NCBI GenBank assembly: GCA_903891235.1
Contig: CAITDW010000111.1
Span: 1 to 16,384 of the forward strand
DNA length: 16,384 nucleotides
From: an uncultured Candidatus Saccharibacteria bacterium
GTDB taxonomy: Bacteria; Patescibacteriota; Saccharimonadia; Saccharimonadales; UBA4665
Direction of reading: 5' to 3'
Below the pieces are notes generated by a model. That model worked only from the letters and a program-made list of their open reading frames with translations. It made no database searches and had not been told where the DNA came from. Made by a program: the position numbers and the translations under genes. This document shows, piece by piece, positions 1 to 6,221 of the stretch (position 1 is the first letter of the stretch; each line of letters starts with the position of its first letter).

Positions 1-623
1 ATTGGCTCCGGTCCTGAAATATAGACTCTTGCGTTTTTCTTTTCCTTAATCTGTTCAAATATTTTCTTTGAATCTAAAAATCCTGTATGGCCATGATAAT
101 TAGTTGGTGCATTTTGAATAACTGGAATAAAATCTAGACCTTCTAATTGTTTTAGTTCGTTATCAAATACTAATTCATCTAGTTCTCTAGCTCCATAAAA
201 AAGCTGAATATTTCTTTTTTCTTGCTTTTCTTTTAGATAAGTAATAATTGAGTGAAATGGAGTTATGCCTATCCCTCCTGATACAAATACTAATGGAATA
301 GTATTATCCCTAGGTAGGACAAAATCCCCCATAGGATCACTAATTTTTACTTTATGACCTTTTTCCATCGCTCTTAGGGCTGTTTTAAAACTGCTACCAT
401 TCTCGTCTGCCATTTTAGTAGTTATTGATATTAGCCCTCTATTATCTGGAGCGCTACTAATTGTGAACCAACGTCTTATACCTCGAGTATCGGGATTGGC
501 GTGAGGTAAGTGAACCTCTATAAACTGTCCAGCGATCTGATCAACTTTTTTGACCACTTTAAACCAAAAAGTATATATATTATGTCCCTCATGTTTGACA
601 TGATCTAGTAATGCTTCGTTCAT
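1..623 (-). CDS. Ferredoxin-NADP reductase-like FAD/NAD(P)H oxidoreductase, 3' end beyond window
   Basis: This is a flavoprotein oxidoreductase of the ferredoxin-NADP+ reductase superfamily, expected to move electrons between NAD(P)H and a one-electron carrier through bound FAD. I translated the minus strand from ATG at 623-621; 207 codons are visible before the window edge. An N-terminal beta-barrel FAD domain carries the FAD-binding motif RRWFTISSAP (residues 50-59). It is followed by the nucleotide-binding domain with SGGIGITP (about 115-122) and the start of the family's SGPEP motif (about 203-207). Stand-alone members usually end some 25-30 residues after that motif, so little is probably missing. 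There is no signal peptide or membrane segment in the visible part, so it is likely soluble and cytoplasmic. It is transcribed divergently from the pyrophosphatase gene. No ferredoxin or flavodoxin partner is visible here, so the true electron acceptor is unknown. Confidence 0.85.
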   Translation of the reverse strand, partial: MNEALLDHVKHEGHNIYTFWFKVVKKVDQIAGQFIEVHLPHANPDTRGIRRWFTISSAPDNRGLISITTKMADENGSSFKTALRAMEKGHKVKISDPMGDFVLPRDNTIPLVFVSGGIGITPFHSIITYLKEKQEKRNIQLFYGARELDELVFDNELKQLEGLDFIPVIQNAPTNYHGHTGFLDSKKIFEQIKEKKNARVYISGPEP

Positions 624-629
624 ATAATG

Positions 630-635
630 ATTATA
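630..635 (-). promoter_or_regulatory. Perfect -10 element (TATAAT), predicted leaderless start of the oxidoreductase gene
   Basis: On the minus strand a perfect TATAAT lies six bases before the ATG at 623. Transcription normally starts about 6-7 bases after a -10 box, so the mRNA would begin at or next to the start codon. No Shine-Dalgarno lies upstream of this ATG, which fits a leaderless transcript. No good -35 hexamer is seen at 16-18 bases. Confidence 0.55.
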
Positions 636-665
636 TCAATAAATATACTTTTTCGTTTTTTTGCT

Positions 666-680
666 TAATTGAGCTAAAAT
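666..680 (+). promoter_or_regulatory. Repeated 15-bp element TAATTGAGCTAAAAT upstream of ppa
   Basis: The same 15 bases recur exactly at 7231-7245, also in front of a gene. The element could be a promoter core, with TAAAAT (675-680) as the -10, giving a start near 687 and a leader of about 29 nt that contains the Shine-Dalgarno. Alternatively TTGAGC (669-674) is a -35 serving a weaker -10 such as TAAGAT (690-695). It could also be a regulator site. The sequence alone does not decide. Confidence 0.45.
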
Positions 681-704
681 ATGAATATATAAGATGTAAT
701 AAAT

Positions 705-710
705 AAGGAG
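705..710 (+). promoter_or_regulatory. Shine-Dalgarno AAGGAG that sets the ppa start
   Basis: AAGGAG at 705-710 is followed by ATGATG at 713-718. The first ATG is only two bases away, too close for a normal ribosome binding site. The second ATG, at 716, is five bases away and is the better start. Confidence 0.7.
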
Positions 711-715
711 ATATG

Positions 716-1243
716 ATGTCTGGAAAACTTAGTTATGGTTCTGATGCGCCAAATGTTGTCAATGTAGTTGTTGAAATTCAAAAAGGTTCTAGAAATAAAT
801 ATGAAATGGATAAAGAAACCGGAGCAATAATTCTTGATAGAGTAAATGGCACCATGCTTGGTTATCCTGCAGATTACGGATATGTTCCTGACACTCTGTG
901 TGGCGACGGCGATCCACTAGACGCACTTATTATTATTGATGAATCAGTTCCAGTTGGAGTAGTTGTGCCATCACGCCCATTAGGTGTCCTATACATGATA
1001 GATAATGGCGAGAAGGATGAAAAATTAATTTGTGTTGCTAGTGATGATGTAACAAAATCTCATATCAAAGGCCTAGATGATTTAGGTCCTAACTTTAAGC
1101 CAATGATTGAACATTTCTACTCCCAATATAAGGCTTGGCGTAAAGACTGGACTGGCACAAAGGTTTCGTTCGATGGCTGGGGCGATGAGGCTGCTGCTAA
1201 GAAAATCATACAGGAATCTATAAAATCAGCAGCTAAAGCCTAA
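716..1243 (+). CDS. ppa: Inorganic pyrophosphatase, family I
   Basis: This soluble enzyme hydrolyses pyrophosphate to two phosphates, pulling forward the reactions that release PPi (tRNA charging, nucleic acid synthesis, sugar-nucleotide formation such as by GalU further along). The family I signature DGDPLDAL is at residues 64-71 counting from ATG 716. It supplies the metal-binding aspartates D64, D66 and D69, equivalent to D65, D67 and D70 of the E. coli enzyme. The upstream GYPADYGYVPDT segment (49-60) is also typical. The 175-residue length matches bacterial family I enzymes. I chose ATG 716 over 713 because of Shine-Dalgarno spacing; the proteins differ by one Met. The gene has its own promoter region and is separated from GAPDH by 74 bases with a new promoter, so it may be a single-gene transcript. 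Confidence 0.95.
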   Translation: MSGKLSYGSDAPNVVNVVVEIQKGSRNKYEMDKETGAIILDRVNGTMLGYPADYGYVPDTLCGDGDPLDALIIIDESVPVGVVVPSRPLGVLYMIDNGEKDEKLICVASDDVTKSHIKGLDDLGPNFKPMIEHFYSQYKAWRKDWTGTKVSFDGWGDEAAAKKIIQESIKSAAKA

Positions 1244-1251
1244 AACTAAAC

Positions 1252-1280
1252 TTGCTCAATACAGTTTATGCTTTTACAAT
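1252..1280 (+). promoter_or_regulatory. Promoter of the GAPDH-led carbon-metabolism operon
   Basis: TTGCTC (1252-1257), 17 bases of spacer, then TACAAT (1275-1280) form a well-spaced -35/-10 pair. The predicted start near 1287 gives a leader of about 30 nt that includes AAAGG (1307-1311), six bases before the ATG. The surrounding AACTTGCT also occurs upstream of the PfkB gene (6182-6189). No other GAPDH promoter candidate stands out. Confidence 0.55.
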
Positions 1281-1317
1281 ATATGTAGTACAAACTATAT
1301 ATTAAGAAAGGTTAAGC

Positions 1318-2337
1318 ATGAAAACAAAAATTGGTATTAATGGATTTGGTCGTATAGGACGAAATGCCTTTAAGATTGCTTTTTTAAGGGATGATCTTGA
1401 AATAGTTGCACTTAACGATTTAACAGATACTAAAACTCTAGCTCATTTGCTAAAACATGATTCGTCTTACGGAGCATATGATAAAGAAGTTGGCTATGAT
1501 GAAGAAAATATTATAGTTGATGGTCAAAAAATTAAAGTTCTAGCCATTACTGATCCACTTGATCTTCCTTGGAAAGCCATGGGTGTAGATATTGTTATTG
1601 AATCTACTGGTCTTTTTATTGATCCTGTAAAGGCTAAAGCCCACATCACTGCCGGTGCAAAAAAAGTTGTACTAAGCGCTGCAGCTAAAGGTGAAGGTGC
1701 GACTACTGTTGTGCTTGGAGTCAATGAAGATGTTCTAGAAAAATCTGAAGATATAATTTCTAACGCTAGTTGTACCACCAATTGCATAACCCCAGTAGCA
1801 TCAATTATTGAAGAAGCTTTTGGAATTAAAAAAGCTATGATGACTACCGTCCATAGCTATACGGCAAGCCAGAAATTACTAGATGCTCCAGCCAAAGACC
1901 TAAGGGAGGCTCGAGCAGCAGCAGAGAATATAGTTCCAACTACTACTGGCGCATCTAAAGCAGCTGCTCTTGCACTACCAGCACTAGCTGGAATATTTGG
2001 TGGCCTATCTGTCCGAGTACCAACCCCAGTAGTATCACTAAGTGACTTTGTTATTATTACAAAAAAGAAAGTTACCGTTGAAGAAGTTAACGAGGTATTT
2101 AAAAAAGCTGCTAAGGAGCCATATTATCAGGGAATTTTAGCAGTAACTGAAGAAGAACTAGTTAGTAGCGATTTTATCGGTAATTCTCATTCCTGCATCG
2201 TTGATCTCAGTTTAACTGCTGTAATCGATGGCGATATGCTTAAAGTATGTGCTTGGTATGACAATGAATGGGGATATTCCAACCGCTTGGTTGAAGTAGT
2301 GGCTGATACTGCAAAATTACTTGGAAAAGCAAAATAA
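1318..2337 (+). CDS. gap: Glyceraldehyde-3-phosphate dehydrogenase, NAD-type
   Basis: It oxidises and phosphorylates glyceraldehyde-3-phosphate to 1,3-bisphosphoglycerate with reduction of NAD+, the entry to the energy-yielding half of glycolysis. The Rossmann dinucleotide motif INGFGRIGR is near residues 7-15. The catalytic cysteine is C152 in SNASCTTNC, and the partner histidine is H179 in TVHSYTAS. The C-terminal WYDNEWGYSNR segment is intact. An Asp follows the second beta strand (ALNDLTD), the usual mark of NAD rather than NADP preference. Length (339) is normal. AAAGG six bases upstream supports ATG 1318. It is first in a tightly packed operon: rpiB starts one base after its stop codon. 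Cytoplasmic, expected tetramer. Confidence 0.97.
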   Translation: MKTKIGINGFGRIGRNAFKIAFLRDDLEIVALNDLTDTKTLAHLLKHDSSYGAYDKEVGYDEENIIVDGQKIKVLAITDPLDLPWKAMGVDIVIESTGLFIDPVKAKAHITAGAKKVVLSAAAKGEGATTVVLGVNEDVLEKSEDIISNASCTTNCITPVASIIEEAFGIKKAMMTTVHSYTASQKLLDAPAKDLREARAAAENIVPTTTGASKAAALALPALAGIFGGLSVRVPTPVVSLSDFVIITKKKVTVEEVNEVFKKAAKEPYYQGILAVTEEELVSSDFIGNSHSCIVDLSLTAVIDGDMLKVCAWYDNEWGYSNRLVEVVADTAKLLGKAK

Positions 2338-2338
2338 G

Positions 2339-2785
2339 ATGAAAATCTACTTGGGTTCAGATCATAATGGCCATCATTTAAAAACTAAAATTAAAAGTTT
2401 TTTGTTAAGCAATGGTCACACTGTTATTGATGAGGGTGATAAAAATCCAGAACCTAAGGATGATTTTCCAGTATTTGCTGCAAAAGTTGTCTCTGATATG
2501 TTATCGAGTGAAGATAATGAACCTATGGGAATTCTCATATGTGGTAGTGGTCAAGGCATGGCTATGGCGGCTAATAGATTCAAGGGTATTAGAGCCAGTA
2601 TCGTATGGGATCTGACTGAGGCTAAAATGTCACGCAATGATGACGATAGCAATGTTCTCTGCCTGCCTGCCAGGATAATCAGCGAAGACCATGCTAAGTC
2701 TATAATTGATACTTGGCTTAATACGCCCTTTGCTGGTGCGTCTAGATTTTCGAGAAGAATTAATGAGTTGGACCAATTAGGTTAA
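2339..2785 (+). CDS. rpiB: Ribose-5-phosphate isomerase B (RpiB/LacAB family), variant active site
   Basis: It is expected to interconvert ribulose-5-phosphate and ribose-5-phosphate. I start it at ATG 2339, one base after the GAPDH stop, giving the canonical N-terminus MKIYLGSDHNG and 148 residues; an in-frame TTG at 2321 only adds residues inside GAPDH. The family core is clear: GSDHNG (6-11), catalytic cysteine C68 in ILICGSG, AANRFKGIRA (77-86) and SNVLCLPAR (104-112). One oddity: where E. coli RpiB has SRQHNDTNVL with active-site His99, this protein reads SRNDDDSNVL, so Asp101 takes the histidine's place. C68 and D101 are both offset by two from E. coli C66 and H99, which supports the alignment. 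The change may be a clade variant, or may mean altered substrate or rate. Placement beside rpe and transketolase supports the pentose-phosphate role. Confidence 0.88.
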   Translation: MKIYLGSDHNGHHLKTKIKSFLLSNGHTVIDEGDKNPEPKDDFPVFAAKVVSDMLSSEDNEPMGILICGSGQGMAMAANRFKGIRASIVWDLTEAKMSRNDDDSNVLCLPARIISEDHAKSIIDTWLNTPFAGASRFSRRINELDQLG

Positions 2786-2786
2786 G

Positions 2787-3413
2787 ATGTCAATAATTTC
2801 TCCAACTATTACCGTAAGCTCTAAAGATTATGAGACCTACATTAATCGCTACTCTAAGTTTGCCAAAAGAATACATATAGATCTCAGTGATGGAGTCTTT
2901 ACGCCGAATAGCACAATTTCAACTGATCAGATTTATTGGCCACTGGATCTCATGATAGATCTACACTTAATGTATCAAAATCCAATGAACTATCTCGAAG
3001 ATATTATTAATTTAAAACCAAACCTTGCTATAGTTCATGCCGAAGTAGATTTTAATGTTCAGGCATTTTTTGGAGCATTACGGACAAACTCGATTAAGTG
3101 TGGAATAGCGATTCTTCCTCAAACCGAAGTTAAATCTATTCAACAACTAATTACTAGTCTTGATCATATCCTAATATTTTCAGGCCATCTAGGTTTCTAT
3201 GGCGGTCAAGCTGATCTTAATTTGCTCAGCAAAGTAGATGAAATTAAACAGATTAATCCTCACATAGAAATTTCTTGGGATGGTGGTATTAATTTAGAAA
3301 ATGTTAAACAGATTAGTGACCGCGGAGTTAACGTTTTAAATGTTGGTGGATATATTTCAACAAGCCATAATCCAGAAGAAACATATAAGAAATTAGTTGA
3401 GGTTATTTCATGA
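2787..3413 (+). CDS. rpe: Ribulose-phosphate 3-epimerase, divergent
   Basis: A TIM-barrel protein expected to interconvert ribulose-5-phosphate and xylulose-5-phosphate, feeding transketolase encoded next. The four metal/catalytic positions of the family can be placed: H30 and D32 in HIDLSDGVFTPN, H60 in DLHLM, and D165 in WDGGIN. Two family segments differ from the usual form. The Met of the HxDxMDG motif is Ser34, and the phosphate-proximal VNPGFGGQ-type loop reads FSGHLGFYGGQ (131-141). The late NVGGYI segment stands where GAGS-type sequences normally bind phosphate. At 208 residues it is slightly shorter than typical (about 215-225). It starts one base after the rpiB stop, and its TGA overlaps the next start by four bases (ATGA). 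The metal ligands and context make epimerase the best call; another ribulose-phosphate-binding-barrel activity cannot be excluded. Confidence 0.8.
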   Translation: MSIISPTITVSSKDYETYINRYSKFAKRIHIDLSDGVFTPNSTISTDQIYWPLDLMIDLHLMYQNPMNYLEDIINLKPNLAIVHAEVDFNVQAFFGALRTNSIKCGIAILPQTEVKSIQQLITSLDHILIFSGHLGFYGGQADLNLLSKVDEIKQINPHIEISWDGGINLENVKQISDRGVNVLNVGGYISTSHNPEETYKKLVEVIS

Positions 3414-4300
3414 GTGGCAAATATTCTATCAAGGATCTTGAAATAATTTCTAATGACATTCGTGAAGATATTATTAAGATGTTATTTGAAGCTGGTAGTG
3501 GTCACAGTGCTGGCCCACTTGGACTAGCTGATATTTTTACAGCACTATACTTTGATATCTTAAAGCATGATCCAACTAAGCCTGATTGGAATGAACGAGA
3601 TATTTTACTCTTAAGTAATGGGCACTGTGTACCTGTTAGGTATGCCACCATGGCTCATGCAGGGTATTTTGAGAGAAAGGAGCTAATGACACTTAGAAAA
3701 CTTGGCTCTAGGCTTCAGGGTCATCCAGAAAGACAAAGACTACCAGGACTTGAGAACACTTCTGGCCCACTAGGCTGTGGATTATCTCAAGCTGCAGGAA
3801 TGAGCTTAGCTATGAGAATGGATAAACAGACGCATAGATGGATTTATGTTGTCCTTGGCGACGGTGAACAGGATGAGGGCAATGTTTGGGAGGCAGCAAT
3901 GCTCTGTAGTAAATATAAGCTGAGTAATATTATCGCAATTACCGATCGTAATAATATTCAAATTGATGGGCCTACTGAATCGGTTATGCCTCTTGAGAAT
4001 CTAAAAGATAAATGGGAAGCATTTGGGTGGCATGTTATTGAGATTAACGGTAATGATATAGAAGCGGTCATTGATGCTTGTTCAATGGCTCGTGCAATAC
4101 GTGAAAAACCAACTATGATAATTGCTCACACCATACCTGGAAAAGGAGTTGATTTTATGGAAAATGACTATCGTTGGCACGGCATGCCGCCTGGATTAAT
4201 GGACGTTGCAGGTGATCCACCAAAAGCCGAACAAGCAAAAGTTGCACTCAAGGAACTCAGAACATTAGGCGGAAAGATTAAGAGTGAAGCTCATGACTGA
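3410..4300 (+). CDS. tktA: Transketolase, N-terminal (thiamine-diphosphate-binding) half
   Basis: This is the pyrophosphate-binding half of a split transketolase, which transfers two-carbon ketol units between pentose, triose, tetrose and hexose phosphates using thiamine diphosphate and a divalent metal. Visible active-site features are GSGHSAGPLG with H32, LSNGHCVP with H72, GHPE (104-107) and TSGPLGCGLS (117-126). The ThDP/metal motif runs from GDGE (150-153) to NN (181-182). The chain ends after the domain at 296 residues, instead of continuing into the pyrimidine-binding domain of ordinary transketolases of about 650 residues. The pyrimidine-binding and C-terminal domains are encoded by the next gene, which overlaps it by 8 bases. 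The two products are expected to assemble. Translational coupling to rpe through a 4-base overlap is likely. Confidence 0.95.
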   Translation: MSGKYSIKDLEIISNDIREDIIKMLFEAGSGHSAGPLGLADIFTALYFDILKHDPTKPDWNERDILLLSNGHCVPVRYATMAHAGYFERKELMTLRKLGSRLQGHPERQRLPGLENTSGPLGCGLSQAAGMSLAMRMDKQTHRWIYVVLGDGEQDEGNVWEAAMLCSKYKLSNIIAITDRNNIQIDGPTESVMPLENLKDKWEAFGWHVIEINGNDIEAVIDACSMARAIREKPTMIIAHTIPGKGVDFMENDYRWHGMPPGLMDVAGDPPKAEQAKVALKELRTLGGKIKSEAHD

Positions 4301-5297
4301 TTTGCATTTACTACCAATCTCTAAAAATGTTGTTTTAGAACCAATTAGAAAGGGTTTTGGTCGGGGACTGGTCGGGGCTGGCACTATTAACAGTAATGTT
4401 GTAGCTGCCTGTGCTGATTTAACAGAATCGACTCAAATTAGCTTGTTTAAAGAAAAATTTCCTGATCGATATATTGAAATTGGTGTAGCTGAACAAAATT
4501 TGGTGACAGTTGGTAGTGGACTAGCAGCTATGGGTAAAATCCCATTTGTAAGTAGCTATGCAGCCTTTAGTCCCGGAAGAAACTGGGAGCAAATAAGAAC
4601 TACAATTTGTTTAAATAACGTACCAGTAAAAATTGTTGGGTCTCATGCAGGGGTAAGTGTTGGTCCGGATGGAGCAACCCACCAGATGCTTGAAGATATA
4701 GCCTTAATGCGAGTTCTACCAAATATGGTCGTTATAGCTCCGTGCGATTCTATCGAGGCAGAAAAAGCAACAATTGCAATGGCATTAGATGAAAGGCCAA
4801 ACTACTTGCGGCTTGCGCGTGAGGCTACACCTATTTTTACTTCTAAAAAAACACCCTTTAAGATTGGTCAGGCACAAGTTTTTCATGAGGGCATAGATGT
4901 CACGATTGTTAGTACGGGAACGATGACTTACGAAGCATTAGTGGCAGCGGAAGAACTAAAGAAACATGCCATTTCAGCCGAGGTAGTTCATATGGCTACT
5001 ATTAAACCATTTGATGATAAAACCTTATTAAAATCTGTCAAAAAAACAAATTCCGTTGTAATAGTTGAAGAAGGTCAAATTAATGGAGGGCTCGGTGGAG
5101 CTGTTGCTGAATTTTTAGGTGAAAATTATCCAATTCCAATGACTAGAATTGGTATGAGGGATAGTTTTGGTGAGTCAGGTAAGGTAGAAGAACTTAATGA
5201 TAAGTTTGGCCTTAATGCAAAACAAATTGTTATGTCTGCAATTTATATAAAAGATAAAAAAGGAGCATCAAATGCCATCAACACTAAGACAAATTAG
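4293..5297 (+). CDS. tktB: Transketolase, C-terminal (pyrimidine-binding) half
   Basis: This is the partner subunit of the split transketolase. The catalytic glutamate that activates the thiamine ring is E67 in EIGVAEQN. It is followed by the SYAAFSPGRNWEQIR segment and by GVSVGPDGATHQ, which carries a substrate-binding histidine. NYLRLAREATPIF and the C-terminal transketolase domain complete it (334 residues). I prefer ATG 4293, which overlaps the upstream stop by 8 bases; a GTG at 4284 would add only three residues. Its last 26 bases overlap the start and ribosome binding site of the aldolase gene, so translation of the two is probably coupled. Paralogous two-gene enzymes of this fold exist (1-deoxyxylulose-5-phosphate synthase-like, and E1 of 2-oxo acid dehydrogenases). 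The motifs and pentose-phosphate neighbours favour transketolase. Confidence 0.94.
   Translation: MTDLHLLPISKNVVLEPIRKGFGRGLVGAGTINSNVVAACADLTESTQISLFKEKFPDRYIEIGVAEQNLVTVGSGLAAMGKIPFVSSYAAFSPGRNWEQIRTTICLNNVPVKIVGSHAGVSVGPDGATHQMLEDIALMRVLPNMVVIAPCDSIEAEKATIAMALDERPNYLRLAREATPIFTSKKTPFKIGQAQVFHEGIDVTIVSTGTMTYEALVAAEELKKHAISAEVVHMATIKPFDDKTLLKSVKKTNSVVIVEEGQINGGLGGAVAEFLGENYPIPMTRIGMRDSFGESGKVEELNDKFGLNAKQIVMSAIYIKDKKGASNAINTKTN
5260..5265 (+). promoter_or_regulatory. Shine-Dalgarno AAGGAG of the aldolase gene, inside the transketolase gene
   Basis: AAGGAG lies six bases before ATG 5272, within the last codons of the transketolase C half. It fixes the aldolase start despite the 26-base overlap. 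Confidence 0.75.
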
Positions 5298-6183
5298 AGA
5301 AAATTCAAGGAAGGCTCGAGAAACTTACGAAAGAGCAAAGCACGAACATTTTGCACTTGGTGCCTTTAATATTGATGATCAAGCAACCCTAAGAGCTGTT
5401 TGTCAGGCCGCTAGAAAAAAGAACGCTCCAATTCTAGTTGAGGCTAGTCAGGGTGAGGTTGACTCTATGGGTCTCGATAACATTCGCGATATGGTTGATA
5501 ATTTCAAACGAGCATATGGAATAGAAATATATATTAATTTGGATCACTCACCATCTGTCGAAGCCTGTAAAGCTGGTATTGACGCTGGATTTGAATTTAT
5601 ACATATTGACATATCGCAGGCTAATCATGATGCTACTGAAGAGGCAATAATTGCAGCTACGCGTGAGGTTGTTGATTATGCAAAATTTACTGGAGCTTTA
5701 GTTGAGTCTGAGCCACATTATTTTGGAGGTAGTTCAAACTTACATTCTGAAAAAATCGATTATGATGAAATTAAAAAAACATTTAGCACACCAGAAGGCT
5801 CAGCTGATTTTGTTACAGCAACTGGTATAGATACTTTTGCCGCAGCTATTGGCAACTTACATGGTAAATATCCAGTACCTAAAAAATTAGATTTAGAACT
5901 ACTTAAAATTATTAGAGATGCAATTCCTTGTCATATATCGCTTCATGGCGGAAGTGGAACCCCGGGACATTATTTCAAGACAGCTGTAGAGATAGGTGTT
6001 ACTAAAATTAACATAAACTCAGACATGAGAGTCGCATATAGGGATACATTAGTTGAGCAACTTAAAGCTAATCCTCATGAATATGCAGTCGTGAAGTTGA
6101 TGGATAAAGTTATTGATTCAGTATGTGAGGTTGTGGAATCTAAGATCGATGTTTTTAATTCTGCAGGTAAAGCGATAATTTAA
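5272..6183 (+). CDS. fba: Class II fructose-bisphosphate aldolase
   Basis: A zinc-dependent TIM-barrel aldolase that cleaves fructose-1,6-bisphosphate to dihydroxyacetone phosphate and glyceraldehyde-3-phosphate, or runs in reverse. The three zinc-ligand histidines can be placed: H92 in NLDHSP, H197 in GNLHGKYP and H225 in SLHGGSGTP. D91 corresponds to the catalytic-region Asp before the first histidine. The phosphate-binding KININSDMRVAY segment follows and is close to the usual KINIDTD-type sequence. The 303-residue length is near the short (Bacillus-like) class II enzymes rather than the E. coli type of about 360. The middle loop reads VESEPHYFGGSSN, unlike the common EGELG-type stretch, so the relation to tagatose-bisphosphate aldolases or an in-between clade is open. 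It is the last gene of the packed GAPDH operon. It might also act on sedoheptulose-1,7-bisphosphate (inference). Confidence 0.9.
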   Translation: MPSTLRQIRENSRKARETYERAKHEHFALGAFNIDDQATLRAVCQAARKKNAPILVEASQGEVDSMGLDNIRDMVDNFKRAYGIEIYINLDHSPSVEACKAGIDAGFEFIHIDISQANHDATEEAIIAATREVVDYAKFTGALVESEPHYFGGSSNLHSEKIDYDEIKKTFSTPEGSADFVTATGIDTFAAAIGNLHGKYPVPKKLDLELLKIIRDAIPCHISLHGGSGTPGHYFKTAVEIGVTKININSDMRVAYRDTLVEQLKANPHEYAVVKLMDKVIDSVCEVVESKIDVFNSAGKAII

Positions 6184-6184
6184 C

Positions 6185-6214
6185 TTGCTTAAATAATACT
6201 GCTTATGTAAAAAT
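6185..6214 (+). promoter_or_regulatory. Candidate promoter of the PfkB-family kinase gene
   Basis: TTGCTT (6185-6190) is followed after 17-18 bases by TAAAAA/AAAAAT (6208-6214), preceded by TG. The predicted start falls within a couple of bases of ATG 6222, and there is no clear Shine-Dalgarno, so the mRNA may be leaderless. AACTTGCT is shared with the GAPDH promoter region. The kinase could also be read through from the aldolase gene 38 bases upstream. Confidence 0.35.
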
Positions 6215-6221
6215 ATAAGTA

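Noticed and set aside
1244..1317. Terminator or riboswitch between ppa and gap
   Set aside because: I find only a weak AGTTT/AAACT pairing and no T-run or recognisable aptamer; the gap is explained by a promoter and a ribosome binding site.
1524..1787. Open frame of 87 codons on the minus strand
   Set aside because: It lies wholly inside the GAPDH gene, opposite its active-site region, and its translation looks like antisense composition with no family features.
2321..2338. Upstream TTG start for rpiB
   Set aside because: It would add six residues inside the GAPDH gene. ATG 2339 gives the canonical family N-terminus one base after the GAPDH stop.
2412..2615. Open frame of 67 codons on the plus strand
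   Set aside because: It is inside rpiB in another frame, with low-complexity hydrophobic translation and no ribosome binding site.
4284..4292. Upstream GTG start for the transketolase C half
   Set aside because: It adds only three residues and has no better ribosome binding site than ATG 4293.
6202..6219. Small hairpin CTTAT ... ATAAG before the PfkB gene
   Set aside because: Five AT-rich base pairs with an eight-base or longer loop and no T-run; it is expected by chance in this composition.
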